A program made the position numbers and the translations under genes. A DNA stretch of 64,000 nucleotides from Chaunax sp. Z400 (lineage: Eukaryota; Chordata; Actinopteri; Lophiiformes; Chaunacidae): the NCBI GenBank assembly GCA_037577475.1, contig CM075185.1, positions 620,001-684,000 on the forward strand, written 5' to 3'. Of the stretch, positions 1-16,908 are shown piece after piece. Each line of letters starts with the position of its first letter. Within the stretch, counting starts at the first letter, position 1. The notes beneath the pieces were generated by a model. It worked only from the letters and a program-made list of their open reading frames with translations, had not been told where the DNA came from and ran no database searches.

Positions 1-2360
1 ATACTATACATGCCATACATACTATTTATACTATACATACTATTCATACTGTACATACTATACATACTATTCATACTATACATACTATTCATACTGTACA
101 TACTATACATACTATTCATACTATACATACTATTCATACTATACATACTATTCATACTATACATACTATTCATTCTATACATACTATTCATACTATACAT
201 ACTATTCATTCTACACATACTACTACTATTCATACTATTCATACTGTACATACTATACATACTATTCATACTGTACATACTCTTCATACTATACATACTA
301 TTCATACTGTACATACTCTTCATACTATACATACTATTCATACTGTACATACTCTTCATACTATACATACTATTCATACTATACATACTATTCATACTAT
401 TCATACTGTACATATTATACATACTATTCATACTATTCATACTGTACATACTATACATACTATTCATACTATACATACTATTCATACTATACATACTATT
501 CATACTGTACATACTATTCATACTGTACATACTATTCATACTATTCATACTGTACATACTGTACATACTGTACATACTGTACATACTATTCATACTATAC
601 ATACTATTCATACTGCAAATACTATTCATACTGCACATACTATACATACTAGTCATACTGTACATACTATTCATACTATTCATACTATACATACTATTCA
701 TACTGTACATACTATACATACTATTCATACTATACATACTAAACATACTGTTTATACTATACATATTATTCATACTGTACATACTATACATATTATTCAT
801 ACTGTACATACTATTCATACTATTCATACTGTACATACTGTTCATACTATACATACTGTACATACTATACATATTATTTATACTATACATACTATTCATA
901 CTAAACATACTGTTTATACTATACATACTATACATACTCTACATACTATACATACTATTTATACTATACATACTATTCATACTGTACATACTATACATAC
1001 ATATACATAATATTTTTTACTAAACATACTATTTATACTATACATACTATTCATTCTATACATACTATTCATACTATACATACTATTATTTCTACACATA
1101 CTACTACTATACATACTATTCATACTATACATACTATTTTTTACTTTACATGCTATACATACTATTCATGCTATACATACTGTACATACTATTCATACTG
1201 TTCATACTATTCATACTATACATACTGTACATACTGTACATACTATTCATACTGTACATACTATTCATACTATTCATACTATACATACTATTCATACTGT
1301 ACATACTGTACATACTATTCATACTGTACATACTATTCATACTATACATACTGTACATACTATACATACTATTCATACTATACATACATATACAAACTAT
1401 TTATACTATACATACTATTCATTCTATACATACTATTCATACTATACATACTATACATACTATTCATTCTACACATACTACTACTATACATACTCTTCAT
1501 ACTATACATACTACTTTTTCCTATACATACTATTCATACTATACATACTATTCATTCTACACATACTACTACTATTCATACTATTCATACTGTACATACT
1601 ATACGTACTATTCATACTTCACATACTATACATACTATTCATACTGTACATACTCTTCATACTATACATACTATTCATACTATACATACTATTCATACTA
1701 TTCATACTGTACATATTATACATACTATTCATACTGTACATACTATACATACTATTCATACTATACATACTATTCATACTGTACATACTATTCATACTGT
1801 ACATACTATACATACTGTACATACTATACATACTATTCATACTATACATACTAAACATACTGTTTATACTATACATACTATTCATACTGTAGATACTATA
1901 CATATTATTCATACTGTACATACTATACATATTATTCATACTGTACATACTATTCATACTATTCATACTGTACATACTGTTCATACTATACATACTGTAC
2001 ATACTATACATATTATTTATACTATACATACTATTCATACTAAACATACTGTTTATACTATACATACTATACATACTATTCATACTATGCATACTATTCA
2101 TACTACACATACTAGTCATACTGTACATACTACACATACTATTCCTACTATACATACTATTCATACTGTACATACTATACATACTATTCATACTATTCAT
2201 ACTGTACATACTATGCATACTATTCATACTGTACATACTATACATACTATTCATACTATACATACTATTCATTCTACACATACTACTACTATACATACTC
2301 TTCATACTATACATACTACTTTTTACTATACATACTATACATACTATTCATACTATACAT
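1..2360 (+). repeat. HOR copy 0, tail class a, 5' end cut by window
   Basis: By comparison with other copies the window opens 31 bases after the start of an M element, so the full copy would be 2,391 bp. B lies at 1007, C at 1391 (B-C 384 bp), and C to the next M is 970 bp, the class a length. The C-proximal T tract reads TTTTTCC, which is typical of class a and d tails. This body is the only one seen lacking the GTAGATAC element: about 27 bp (three monomers) are missing near 750. It also carries one extra 18-bp dimer near 140-170. Confidence 0.9.
267..374 (+). repeat. 36-bp tetramer repeated three times
   Basis: Three consecutive copies of the four-monomer block CATACTGTA, CATACTCTT, CATACTATA, CATACTATT occupy 267-302, 303-338 and 339-374. 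The same trimer occurs in the bodies starting at M 8961, 16909, 18977, 30051, 37999, 46130, 57536 and 62155. Bodies of class b and c copies carry two blocks, or a form with CATACTCTA. This is an intermediate level between the 9-mer and the 2-3 kb repeat, with visible copy-number change. Confidence 0.85.
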
Positions 2361-5232
2361 ATAAATTCTATGCATACCATGCATACCATTCATACTATAT
2401 ATGCCATACATACTATTTATACTATACATACTATTCATACTGTACATACTATACATACTATACATACTATTCATACTGTACATACTCTTCATACTATACA
2501 TACTATTCATACTCTACATACTCTTCATACTATACATACTATTCATACTATACATACTATTCATACTATTCATACTGTACATATTATACATACTATTCAT
2601 ACTATTCATACTGTACATACTATACATACTATTCATACTGTACATACTATACATACTATTCATACTGTACATACTATTCATACTGTACATACTATTCATA
2701 CTGTACATACTATTCATACTGTACATACTATTCATACTGTACATACTATACATACTATTCATACTGTACATACTATTCATACTGTACATACTATACATAC
2801 TATTCATACTATACATACTATTCATACTGCAAATACTATTCATACTATACATACTATTCATACTATTCATACTGTACATATTATACATACTATTCATACT
2901 ATTCATACTGTACATACTATACATACTATTCATACTGTACATACTATTCATACTGTACATACTGTACATACTATTCATACTATACATACTATTCATACTG
3001 CAAATACTATTCATACTATACATACTATTCATACTATTCATACTGTACATATTATACATACTATTCATACTATTCATACTGTACATACTATACATACTAT
3101 TCATACTATACATACTATACATACTATTCATACTGTACATACTGTACATACTATTCATACTGTACATACTATTCATACTGTACATACTATTCATACTATT
3201 CATACTATACATACTATTCATACTGTACATACTATACATACTATTCATACTATACATACTAAACATACTGTTTATACTATACATACTATTCATACTGTAG
3301 ATACTATACATATTATTCATACTGTACATACTATACATATTATTCATACTGTACATACTATTCATACTATTCATACTGTACATACTGTTCATACTATACA
3401 TACTGTACATACTATACATATTATTTATACTATACATACTATTCATACTAAACATACTGTTTATACTATACATACTATACATACTCTACATACTATACAT
3501 ACTATTTATACTATACATACTATTCATACTGTACATACTATACATACATATACATAATATTTTTTACTAAACATACTATTTATACTATACATACTATTCA
3601 TTCTATACATACTATTCATACTATACATACTATTATTTCTACACATACTACTACTATACATACTATTCATACTATACATACTATTTTTTACTTTACATGC
3701 TATACATACTATTCATGCTATACATACTGTACATACTATTCATACTGTTCATACTATTCATACTATACATACTGTACATACTGTACATACTATTCATACT
3801 GTACATACTATTCATACTATTCATACTATACATACTATTCATACTGTACATACTGTACATACTATTCATACTGTACATACTATTCATACTATACATACTA
3901 TTCATACTGTACATACTATTCATACTATACATACATATACAAACTATTTATACTATACATACTATTCATTCTATACATACTATTCATACTATACATACTA
4001 TACATACTATTCATTCTACACATACTACTACTATACATACTCTTCATACTATACATACTACTTTTTACTATACATACTATACATACTATTCATACTATAC
4101 ATACTATTCATTCTACACATACTACTACTATTCATACTATTCATACTGTACATACTATACGTACTATTCATACTTCACATACTATACATACTATTCATAC
4201 TGTACATACTCTTCATACTATACATACTATTCATACTATACATACTATTCATACTATTCATACTGTACATATTATACATACTATTCATACTGTACATACT
4301 ATACATACTATTCATACTATACATACTATTCATACTATACATACTATACGTACTATGCATACTATTCATACTGTACATACTATACATACTATTCATACTA
4401 TACATACTATTCCTACTATACATACTATTCATACTGTACATACTATACATACTATTCATACTATGCATACTATTCATACTACACATACTAGTCATACTGT
4501 ACATACTATACATACTATTCAAACTGTACATACTATTCATACTATACATACTATACATACTGTTCATACTATACATACTATTCATACTGTACATACTATA
4601 CATACTATTCATACTATGCATACTATTCATACTACACATACTAGTCATACTGTACATACTACACATACTATTCATACTATACATACTGCACATACTATTC
4701 ATACTATACATACTGTACATACTATTTATACTATACATACTACACATACTATTTATACTATACATACTATTTATACTATACATACTATTCATACTGTACA
4801 TGCTATACATACTACTCATACTATACATACTATTCGTACTATACATACTATTCATGCTGTACATACTGTACATACTATTCATACTATTCATACTGTACAT
4901 ACTGTACATACTATTCATACTGTACATACTATACATACTATTCATACTATACATACTATTCATACTATTCATACTATACATACTATTCATACTGTACATA
5001 CTGTACATACTATTCATACTGTACATACTATTCATACTATACATACTATTCATACTGTACATACTATACATACATATACATACTATTTATACTATACATA
5101 CTATTCATTCTATACATACTATTCATACTAAACATACTATTCATTCTACACATACTACTACTATACATACTCTTCATACTATACATACTACTTTTTACTA
5201 TACATACTATACATACTATTCATACTATACAT
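2361..5232 (+). repeat. HOR copy 1, class b with rearranged body (2,872 bp)
   Basis: M is at 2361, B at 3554, C at 3938, D at 5077; C to D is 1,139 bp and D to the next M 156 bp, the standard class b values. The body (M to B) is 1,193 bp instead of the usual 1,037. About 150 bp containing the ACTACTACT element are missing near its start, and later a block with the rare monomer CATACTGCAAATACT appears twice, 171 bp apart (2828 and 2999). The copy starting at 40399 shares this rearrangement. Confidence 0.9.
2828..3169 (+). repeat. 171-bp internal duplication within the body
   Basis: The rare element TGCAAATACT occurs at 2828 and again at 2999, exactly 171 bp (19 monomers) later, with matching flanks including a CATATTATAC element. 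The right boundary given here is approximate, because the flanks are themselves repeats. The same duplication with the same 171-bp period is present at 40866 and 41037, which supports common descent of the two bodies. Confidence 0.7.
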
Positions 5233-8200
5233 ATAAATTCTATGCATACCATGCATACCATTCATACTATACATGCCATACATACTATTTATACTATACA
5301 TACTATTCATACTGTACATACTATACATACTATTCATACTATACATACTATTCATACTGTACATACTATACATACTATTCATACTATACATACTATTCAT
5401 TCTATACATACTATTCATACTATACATACTATTCATTCTACACATACTACTACTATTCATACTATTCATACTGTACATACTATACATACTATTCATACTG
5501 TACATACTCTTCATACTATACATACTATTCATACTGTACATACTCTTCATACTATACATACTATTCATACTATACATACTATTGATACTATTCATACTGT
5601 ACATATTATACATACTATTGATACTATTCATACTGTACATACTATACATACTATTCATACTATACATACTATTCATACTATACATACTATTCATACTGTA
5701 CATACTATTCATACTGTACATACTATTCATACTGTACATACTATACATACTATTCATACTGTACATACTATTCATACTGTACATACTATACATACTATTC
5801 ATACTATACATACTATTCATACTGCAAATACTATTCATACTGCACATACTATACATACTAGTCATACTGTACATACTATTCATACTATTCATACTATACA
5901 TACTATTCATACTGTACATACTATACATACTATTCATACTATACATACTAAACATACTGTTTATACTATACATACTATTCATACTGTAGATACTATACAT
6001 ATTATTCATACTGTACATACTATACATATTATTCATACTGTACATACTATTCATACTATTCATACTGTACATACTGTTCATACTATACATACTGTACATA
6101 CTATACATATTATTTGTACTATACATACTATTCATACTAAACATACTGTTTATACTATACATACTATACATACTCTACATACTATACATACTATTTATAC
6201 TATACATACTATTCATACTGTACATACTATACATACATATACATAATATTTTTTACTAAACATACTATTTATACTATACATACTATTCATTCTATACATA
6301 CTATTCATACTATACATACTATTATTTCTACACATACTACTACTATACATACTATTCATACTATACATACTATTTTTTACTTTACATGCTATACATACTA
6401 TTCATGCTATACATACTGTACATACTATTCATACTGTTCATACTATTCATACTATACATACTGTACATACTATTCATACTGTACATACTATTCATACTAT
6501 TCATACTATACATACTATTCATACTGTACATACTGTACATACTATTCATACTGTACATACTATTCATACTATACATACTATTCATACTGTACATACTATA
6601 CATACTATTCATACTATACATACATATACAAACTATTTATACTATACATACTATTCATTCTATACATACTATTCATACTATACATACTATACATACTATT
6701 CATTCTACACATACTACTACTATACATACTCTTCATACTATACATACTACTTTTTACTATACATACTATACATACTATTCATACTATACATACTATTCAT
6801 TCTACACATACTACTACTATTCATACTATTCATACTGTACATACTATACGTACTATTCATACTTCACATACTATACATACTATTCATACTGTACATACTC
6901 TTCATACTATACATACTATTCATACTATTCATACTGTACATATTATACATACTATTCATACTGTACATACTATACATACTATTCATACTATACATACTAT
7001 TCATACTATACATACTATACGTACTATGCATACTATTCATACTGTACATACTATGCATACTATTCATACTGTACATACTATACATACTATTCATACTATA
7101 CATACTATTCCTACTATACATACTATTCATACTGTACATACTATTCATACTATGCATACTATTCATACTATACATACTAGTCATACTGTACATACTATAC
7201 ATACTATTCAAACTGTACATACTATTCATACTATACATACTATACATACTGTTCATACTATACATACTATTCATACTGTACATACTATACATACTATTCA
7301 TACTATGCATACTATTCATACTACACATACTAGTCATACTGTACATACTACACATACTATTCATACTATACATACTGTACATACTATTCATACTATACAT
7401 ACTGTACATACTATTTATACTATACATACTACACATACTATTTATACTATACATACTATTTATACTATACATACTATTCATACTGTACATGCTATAAATA
7501 CTACTCATACTATACATACTATTCGTACTATACATACTATTCATACTGTACATACTGTACATACTATTCATACTATTCATACGTACATACTATACATACT
7601 ATTCATACTGTACATACTGTACATACTATTGATACTGTACATACTAAACATACTGTTTATACTATACATACTATTCATACTGTAGATACTATACATATTA
7701 TTCATACTGTACATACTATACATATTATTCATACTGTACATACTATTCATACTATTCATACTGTACATACTGTTCATACTATACATACTGTACATACTAT
7801 ACATATTATTTATACTATACATACTATTCATACTAAACATACTGTTTATACTATACATACTATACATACTCTACATACTATACATACTATTTATACTATA
7901 CATACTATTCATACTGTACATACTATACATACATATACATAATATTTTTTACTAAACATACTATTCATACTATACATACTATTATTTCTACACATACTAC
8001 TACTATACATACTATTCATACTATACATACTATTTTTTACTTTACATGCTATACATACTATTCATGCTATACATACTGTACATACTATTCATACTGTTCA
8101 TACTATTCATACTATACATACTGTACATACTGTACATACTATTCATACTGTACATACTATTCATACTATTCATACTATACATACTATTCATACTGTACAT

Positions 8201-8960
8201 ACTGTACATACTATTCATACTGTACATACTATTCATACTATACATACTGTACATACTATACATACTATTCATACTATACATACATATACAAACTATTTAT
8301 ACTATACATACTATTCATTCTATACATACTATTCATACTATACATACTATACATACTATTCATTCTACACATACTACTACTATACATACTCTTCATACTA
8401 TACATACTACTTTTTCCTATACATACTATTCATACTATACATACTATTCATTCTACACATACTACTACTATTCATACTATTCATACTGTACATACTATAC
8501 GTACTATTCATACTTCACATACTATACATACTATTCATACTGTACATACTCTTCATACTATACATACTATTCATACTATACATACTATTCATACTATTCA
8601 TACTGTACATATTATACATACTATTCATACTGTACATACTATACATACTATTCATACTATACATACTATTCATACTGTACATACTATTCATACTGTACAT
8701 ACTATACATACTGTACATACTATACATACTATTCATACTATACATACTAAACATACTGTTTATACTATACATACTATTCATACTGTACATACTATACATA
8801 CTATACATACATATACATACTATTTATACTATACATACTATTCATTCTATACATACTATTCATACTATACATACTATTCATTCTACACATACTACTACTA
8901 TACATACTCTTCATACTATACATACTACTTTTTACTATACATACTATACATACTATACAT
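5233..8960 (+). repeat. HOR copy 2, class c tail fused to a class d copy (3,728 bp)
   Basis: M is at 5233, B at 6243 (body 1,010 bp) and C at 6627. A class c tail follows, including CTATAAATAC near 7493 and the deleted-phase element TCATACGTACAT near 7578. At about 7638-7646 it jumps into the end of a body (CTAAACATACTG). A second B (7939), C (8287, B-C 348 bp) and a class d tail with D at 8814 then lead to the next M. There is no M between the two B elements, so this is a fused copy. The base G at 6116 in TATTTGTAC is shared only with 44163. Confidence 0.88.
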
Positions 8961-11324
8961 ATAAATTCTATGCATACCATGCATACCATTCATACTATAC
9001 ATGCCATACATACTATTTATACTATACATACTATTCATACTGTACATACTATACATACTATTCATACTATACATACTATTCATACTGTACATACTATACA
9101 TACTATTCATACTATACATACTATTCATACTATACATACTATTCATTCTATACATACTATTCATACTATACATACTATTCATTCTACACATACTACTACT
9201 ATTCATACTATTCATACTGTACATACTATACATACTATTCATACTGTACATACTCTTCATACTATACATACTATTCATACTGTACATACTCTTCATACTA
9301 TACATACTATTCATACTGTACATACTCTTCATACTATACATACTATTCATACTATACATACTATTCATACTATTCATACTGTACATATTATACATACTAT
9401 TCATACTATTCATACTGTACATACTATACATACTATTCATACTATACATACTATTCATACTATACATACTATTCATACTGTACATACTATTCATACTGTA
9501 CATACTATTCATACTATTCATACTGTACATACTGTACATACTGTACATACTGTACATACTATTCATACTATACATACTATTCATACTGCAAATACTATTC
9601 ATACTGCACATACTATACATACTAGTCATACTGTACATACTATTCATACTATTCATACTATACATACTATTCATACTGTACATACTATACATACTATTCA
9701 TACTATACATACTAAACATACTGTTTATACTATACATACTATTCATACTGTAGATACTATACATATTATTCATACTGTACATACTATACATATTATTCAT
9801 ACTGTACATACTATTCATACTATTCATACTGTACATACTGTTCATACTATACATACTGTACATACTATACATATTATTTATACTATACATACTATTCATA
9901 CTAAACATACTGTTTATACTATACATACTATACATACTCTACATACTATACATACTATTTATACTATACATACTATTCATACTGTACATACTATACATAC
10001 ATATACATAATATTTTTTACTAAACATACTATTCATACTATACATACTATTATTTCTACACATACTACTACTATACATACTATTCATACTATACATACTA
10101 TTTTTTACTTTACATGCTATACATACTATTCATGCTATACATACTGTACATACTATTCATACTGTTCATACTATTCATACTATACATACTGTACATACTG
10201 TACATACTATTCATACTGTACATACTATTCATACTATTCATACTATACATACTATTCATACTGTACATACTGTACATACTATTCATACTGTACATACTAT
10301 TCATACTATACATACTGTACATACTATACATACTATTCATACTATACATACATATACAAACTATTTATACTATACATACTATTCATTCTATACATACTAT
10401 TCATACTATACATACTATACATACTATTCATTCTACACATACTACTACTATACATACTCTTCATACTATACATACTACTTTTTCCTATACATACTATTCA
10501 TACTATACATACTATTCATTCTACACATACTACTACTATTCATACTATTCATACTGTACATACTATACGTACTATTCATACTTCACATACTATACATACT
10601 ATTCATACTGTACATACTCTTCATACTATACATACTATTCATACTATACATACTATTCATACTATTCATACTGTACATATTATACATACTATTCATACTG
10701 TACATACTATACATACTATTCATACTATACATACTATTCATACTGTACATACTATTCATACTGTACATACTATACATACTGTACATACTATACATACTAT
10801 TCATACTATACATACTAAACATACTGTTTATACTATACATACTATTCATACTGTAGATACTATACATATTATTCATACTGTACATACTATACATATTATT
10901 CATACTGTACATACTATTCATACTATTCATACTGTACATACTGTTCATACTATACATACTGTACATACTATACATATTATTTATACTATACATACTATTC
11001 ATACTAAACATACTGTTTATACTATACATACTATACATACTATTCATACTATGCATACTATTCATACTACACATACTAGTCATACTGTACATACTACACA
11101 TACTATTCCTACTATACATACTATTCATACTGTACATACTATACATACTATTCATACTATTCATACTGTACATACTATGCATACTATTCATACTGTACAT
11201 ACTATACATACTATTCATACTATACATACTATTCATTCTACACATACTACTACTATACATACTCTTCATACTATACATACTACTTTTTACTATACATACT
11301 ATACATACTATTCATACTATACAT
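8961..11324 (+). repeat. HOR copy 3, class a (2,364 bp)
   Basis: M is at 8961, B at 10007 (body 1,046), C at 10355 (B-C 348, the short form lacking 36 bp between B and the second T6 cassette), then a 970-bp class a tail with no D. The body carries the 36-bp tetramer three times and a run of four CATACTGTA monomers near 9525-9560. Copies of the same length begin at 18977 and 30051. Confidence 0.92.
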
Positions 11325-14040
11325 ATAAATTCTATGCATACCATGCATACCATTCATACTATATATGCCATACATACTATTTATACTATACATACTATTC
11401 ATACTGTACATACTATACATACTATTCATACTATACATACTATTCATACTGTACATACTATACATACTATTCATACTATACATACTATTCATTCTATACA
11501 TACTATTCATACTATACATACTATTCATTCTACACATACTACTACTATTCATACTATTCATACTGTACATACTATACATACTATTCATACTGTACATACT
11601 CTTCATACTATACATACTATTCATACTCTACATACTCTTCATACTATACATACTATTCATACTATACATACTATTCATACTATTCATACTGTACATATTA
11701 TACATACTATTCATACTATTCATACTGTACATACTATACATACTATTCATACTATACATACTATACATACTATTCATACTGTACATACTATTCATACTGT
11801 ACATACTATTCATACTGTACATACTATTCATACTGTACATACTATTCATACTGTACATACTATACATACTATTCATACTGTACATACTATTCATACTGTA
11901 CATACTATACATACTATTCATACTATACATACTATTCATACTGCAAATACTATTCATACTGCACATACTATACATACTAGTCATACTGTACATACTATTC
12001 ATACTATTCATACTATACATACTATTCATACTGTACATACTATACATACTATTCATACTATACATACTAAACATACTGTTTATACTATACATACTATTCA
12101 TACTGTAGATACTATACATATTATTCATACTGTACATACTATACATATTATTCATACTGTACATACTATTCATACTATTCATACTGTACATACTGTTCAT
12201 ACTATACATACTGTACATACTATACATATTATTTATACTATACATACTATTCATACTAAACATACTGTTTATACTATACATACTATACATACTCTACATA
12301 CTATACATACTATTTATACTATACATACTATTCATACTGTACATACTATACATACATATACATAATATTTTTTACTAAACATACTATTTATACTATACAT
12401 ACTATTCATTCTATACATACTATTCATACTATACATACTATTATTTCTACACATACTACTACTATACATACTATTCATACTATACATACTATTTTTTACT
12501 TTACATGCTATACATACTATTCATGCTATACATACTGTACATACTATTCATACTGTTCATACTATTCATACTATACATACTGTACATACTGTACATACTA
12601 TTCATACTGTACATACTATTCATACTATTCATACTATACATACTATTCATACTGTACATACTGTACATACTATTCATACTGTACATACTATTCATACTAT
12701 ACATACTATTCATACTGTACATACTATTCATACTATACATACATATACAAACTATTTATACTATACATACTATTCATTCTATACATACTATTCATACTAT
12801 ACATACTATACATACTATTCATTCTACACATACTACTACTATACATACTCTTCATACTATACATACTACTTTTTACTATACATACTATACATACTATTCA
12901 TACTATACATACTATTCATTCTACACATACTACTACTATTCATACTATTCATACTGTACATACTATACGTACTATTCATACTTCACATACTATACATACT
13001 ATTCATACTGTACATACTCTTCATACTATACATACTATTCATACTATACATACTATTCATACTATTCATACTGTACATATTATACATACTATTCATACTG
13101 TACATACTATACATACTATTCATACTATACATACTATTCATACTATACATACTATACGTACTATGCATACTATTCATACTGTACATACTATACATACTAT
13201 TCGTACTATACATACTATTCCTACTATACATACTATTCATACTGTACATACTATACATACTATTCATACTATGCATACTATTCATACTACACATACTAGT
13301 CATACTGTACATACTATACATACTATTCAAACTGTACATACTATTCATACTATACATACTATACATACTGTTCATACTATACATACTATTCATACTGTAC
13401 ATACTATACATACTATTCATACTATGCATACTATTCATACTACACATACTAGTCATACTGTACATACTACACATACTATTCATACTATACATACTGCACA
13501 TACTATTCATACTATACATACTGTACATACTATTTATACTATACATACTACACATACTATTTATACTATACATACTATTTATACTATACATACTATTCAT
13601 ACTGTACATGCTATACATACTACTCATACTATACATACTATTCGTACTATACATACTATTCATGCTGTACATACTGTACATACTATTCATACTATTCATA
13701 CTGTACATACTGTACATACTATTCATACTGTACATACTATACATACTATTCATACTATACATACTATTCATACTATTCATACTATACATACTATTCATAC
13801 TGTACATACTGTACATACTATTCATACTGTACATACTATTCATACTATACATACTATTCATACTGTACATACTATACATACATATACATACTATTTATAC
13901 TATACATACTATTCATTCTATACATACTATTCATACTAAACATACTATTCATTCTACACATACTACTACTATACATACTCTTCATACTATACATACTACT
14001 TTTTACTATACATACTATACATACTATTCATACTATACAT
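11325..14040 (+). repeat. HOR copy 4, class b (2,716 bp)
   Basis: M is at 11325, B at 12362 (body 1,037), C at 12746 (B-C 384), D at 13885 (C-D 1,139; D-M 156). The base after M reads TATATGCC rather than TACATGCC, a diagnostic variant of class b copies (also after M 2361, 21341, 25330, 32415 and 40399). Copies of identical length begin at 25330 and 32415. Confidence 0.92.
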
Positions 14041-16908
14041 ATAAATTCTATGCATACCATGCATACCATTCATACTATACATGCCATACATACTATTTAT
14101 ACTATACATACTATTCATACTGTACATACTATACATACTATTCATACTATACATACTATTCATACTGTACATACTATACATACTATTCATACTATACATA
14201 CTATTCATTCTATACATACTATTCATACTATACATACTATTCATTCTACACATACTACTACTATTCATACTATTCATACTGTACATACTATTCATACTGT
14301 ACATACTCTTCATACTATACATACTATTCATACTGTACATACTCTTCATACTATACATACTATTCATACTATACATACTATTGATACTATTCATACTGTA
14401 CATATTATACATACTATTGATACTATTCATACTGTACATACTATACATACTATTCATACTATACATACTATTCATACTATACATACTATTCATACTGTAC
14501 ATACTATTCATACTGTACATACTATTCATACTGTACATACTATACATACTATTCATACTGTACATACTATTCATACTGTACATACTATACATACTATTCA
14601 TACTATACATACTATTCATACTGCAAATACTATTCATACTGCACATACTATACATACTAGTCATACTGTACATACTATTCATACTATTCATACTATACAT
14701 ACTATTCATACTGTACATACTATACATACTATTCATACTATACATACTAAACATACTGTTTATACTATACATACTATTCATACTGTAGATACTATACATA
14801 TTATTCATACTGTACATACTATACATATTATTCATACTGTACATACTATTCATACTATTCATACTGTACATACTGTTCATACTATACATACTGTACATAC
14901 TATACATATTATTTATACTATACATACTATTCATACTAAACATACTGTTTATACTATACATACTATACATACTCTACATACTATACATACTATTTATACT
15001 ATACATACTATTCATACTGTACATACTATACATACATATACATAATATTTTTTACTAAACATACTATTTATACTATACATACTATTCATTCTATACATAC
15101 TATTCATACTATACATACTATTATTTCTACACATACTACTACTATACATACTATTCATACTATACATACTATTTTTTACTTTACATGCTATACATACTAT
15201 TCATGCTATACATACTGTACATACTATTCATACTGTTCATACTATTCATACTATACATACTGTACATACTATTCATACTGTACATACTATTCATACTATT
15301 CATACTATACATACTATTCATACTGTACATACTGTACATACTATTCATACTGTACATACTATTCATACTATACATACTATTCATACTGTACATACTATAC
15401 ATACTATTCATACTATACATACATATACAAACTATTTATACTATACATACTATTCATTCTATACATACTATTCATACTATACATACTATACATACTATTC
15501 ATTCTACACATACTACTACTATACATACTCTTCATACTATACATACTACTTTTTACTATACATACTATACATACTATTCATACTATACAGACTATTCATT
15601 CTACACATACTACTACTATTCATACTATTCATACTGTACATACTATACGTACTATTCATACTTCACATACTATACATACTATTCATACTGTACATACTCT
15701 TCATACTATACATACTATTCATACTATTCATACTGTACATATTATACATACTATTCATACTGTACATATTATACATACTATTCATACTGTACATACTATA
15801 CATACTATTCATACTATACATACTATTCATACTATACATACTATACGTACTATGCATACTATTCATACTGTACATACTATGCATACTATTCATACTGTAC
15901 ATACTATACATACTATTCATACTATACATACTATTCCTACTATACATACTATTCATACTGTACATACTATTCATACTATGCATACTATTCATACTATACA
16001 TACTAGTCATACTGTACATACTATACATACTATTCAAACTGTACATACTATTCATACTATACATACTATACATACTGTTCATACTATACATACTATTCAT
16101 ACTGTACATACTATACATACTATTCATACTATGCATACTATTCATACTACACATACTAGTCATACTGTACATACTACACATACTATTCATACTATACATA
16201 CTGTACATACTATTCATACTATACATACTGTACATACTATTTATACTATACATACTACACATACTATTTATACTATACATACTATTTATACTATACATAC
16301 TATTCATACTGTACATGCTATAAATACTACTCATACTATACATACTATTCGTACTATACATACTATTCATACTGTACATACTGTACATACTATTCATACT
16401 ATTCATACGTACATACTATACATACTATTCATACTGTACATACTGTACATACTATTGATACTGTACATACTATACATACTATTCATGCTATACATACTGT
16501 ACATACTATTCATACTGTTCATACTATTCATACTATACATACTGTACATACTGTACATACTATTCATACTGTACATACTGTACATACTATTCATACTGTA
16601 CATACTATACATACTATTCATACTATACATACTATCCATACTATTCATACTATACATACTATTCATACTGTACATACTGTACATACTATTCATACTGTAC
16701 ATACTATTCATACTATACATACTATTCATACTGTACATACTATACATACTATACATACATATACATACTATTTATACTATACATACTATTCATTCTATAC
16801 ATACTATTCATACTATACATACTATTCATTCTACACATACTACTACTATACATACTCTTCATACTATACATACTACTTTTTACTATACATACTATACATA
16901 CTATACAT
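14041..16908 (+). repeat. HOR copy 5, class c (2,868 bp)
   Basis: M is at 14041, B at 15042 (body 1,001), C at 15426 (B-C 384), D at 16762 (C-D 1,336; D-M 147). The tail has the class c signatures CTATAAATAC and TCATACGTACAT. The point variant CTATACAGAC at about 15590 is shared with 36680, in the copy 21,090 bp downstream of identical length (35131-37998). Confidence 0.92.

Noticed and set aside
2355..2400. TATA-box-like promoters at ATATAAAT (M element) and CTATAAATAC (class c tails)
   Set aside because: Such strings are expected in this base composition, recur in every copy, and have no gene downstream.
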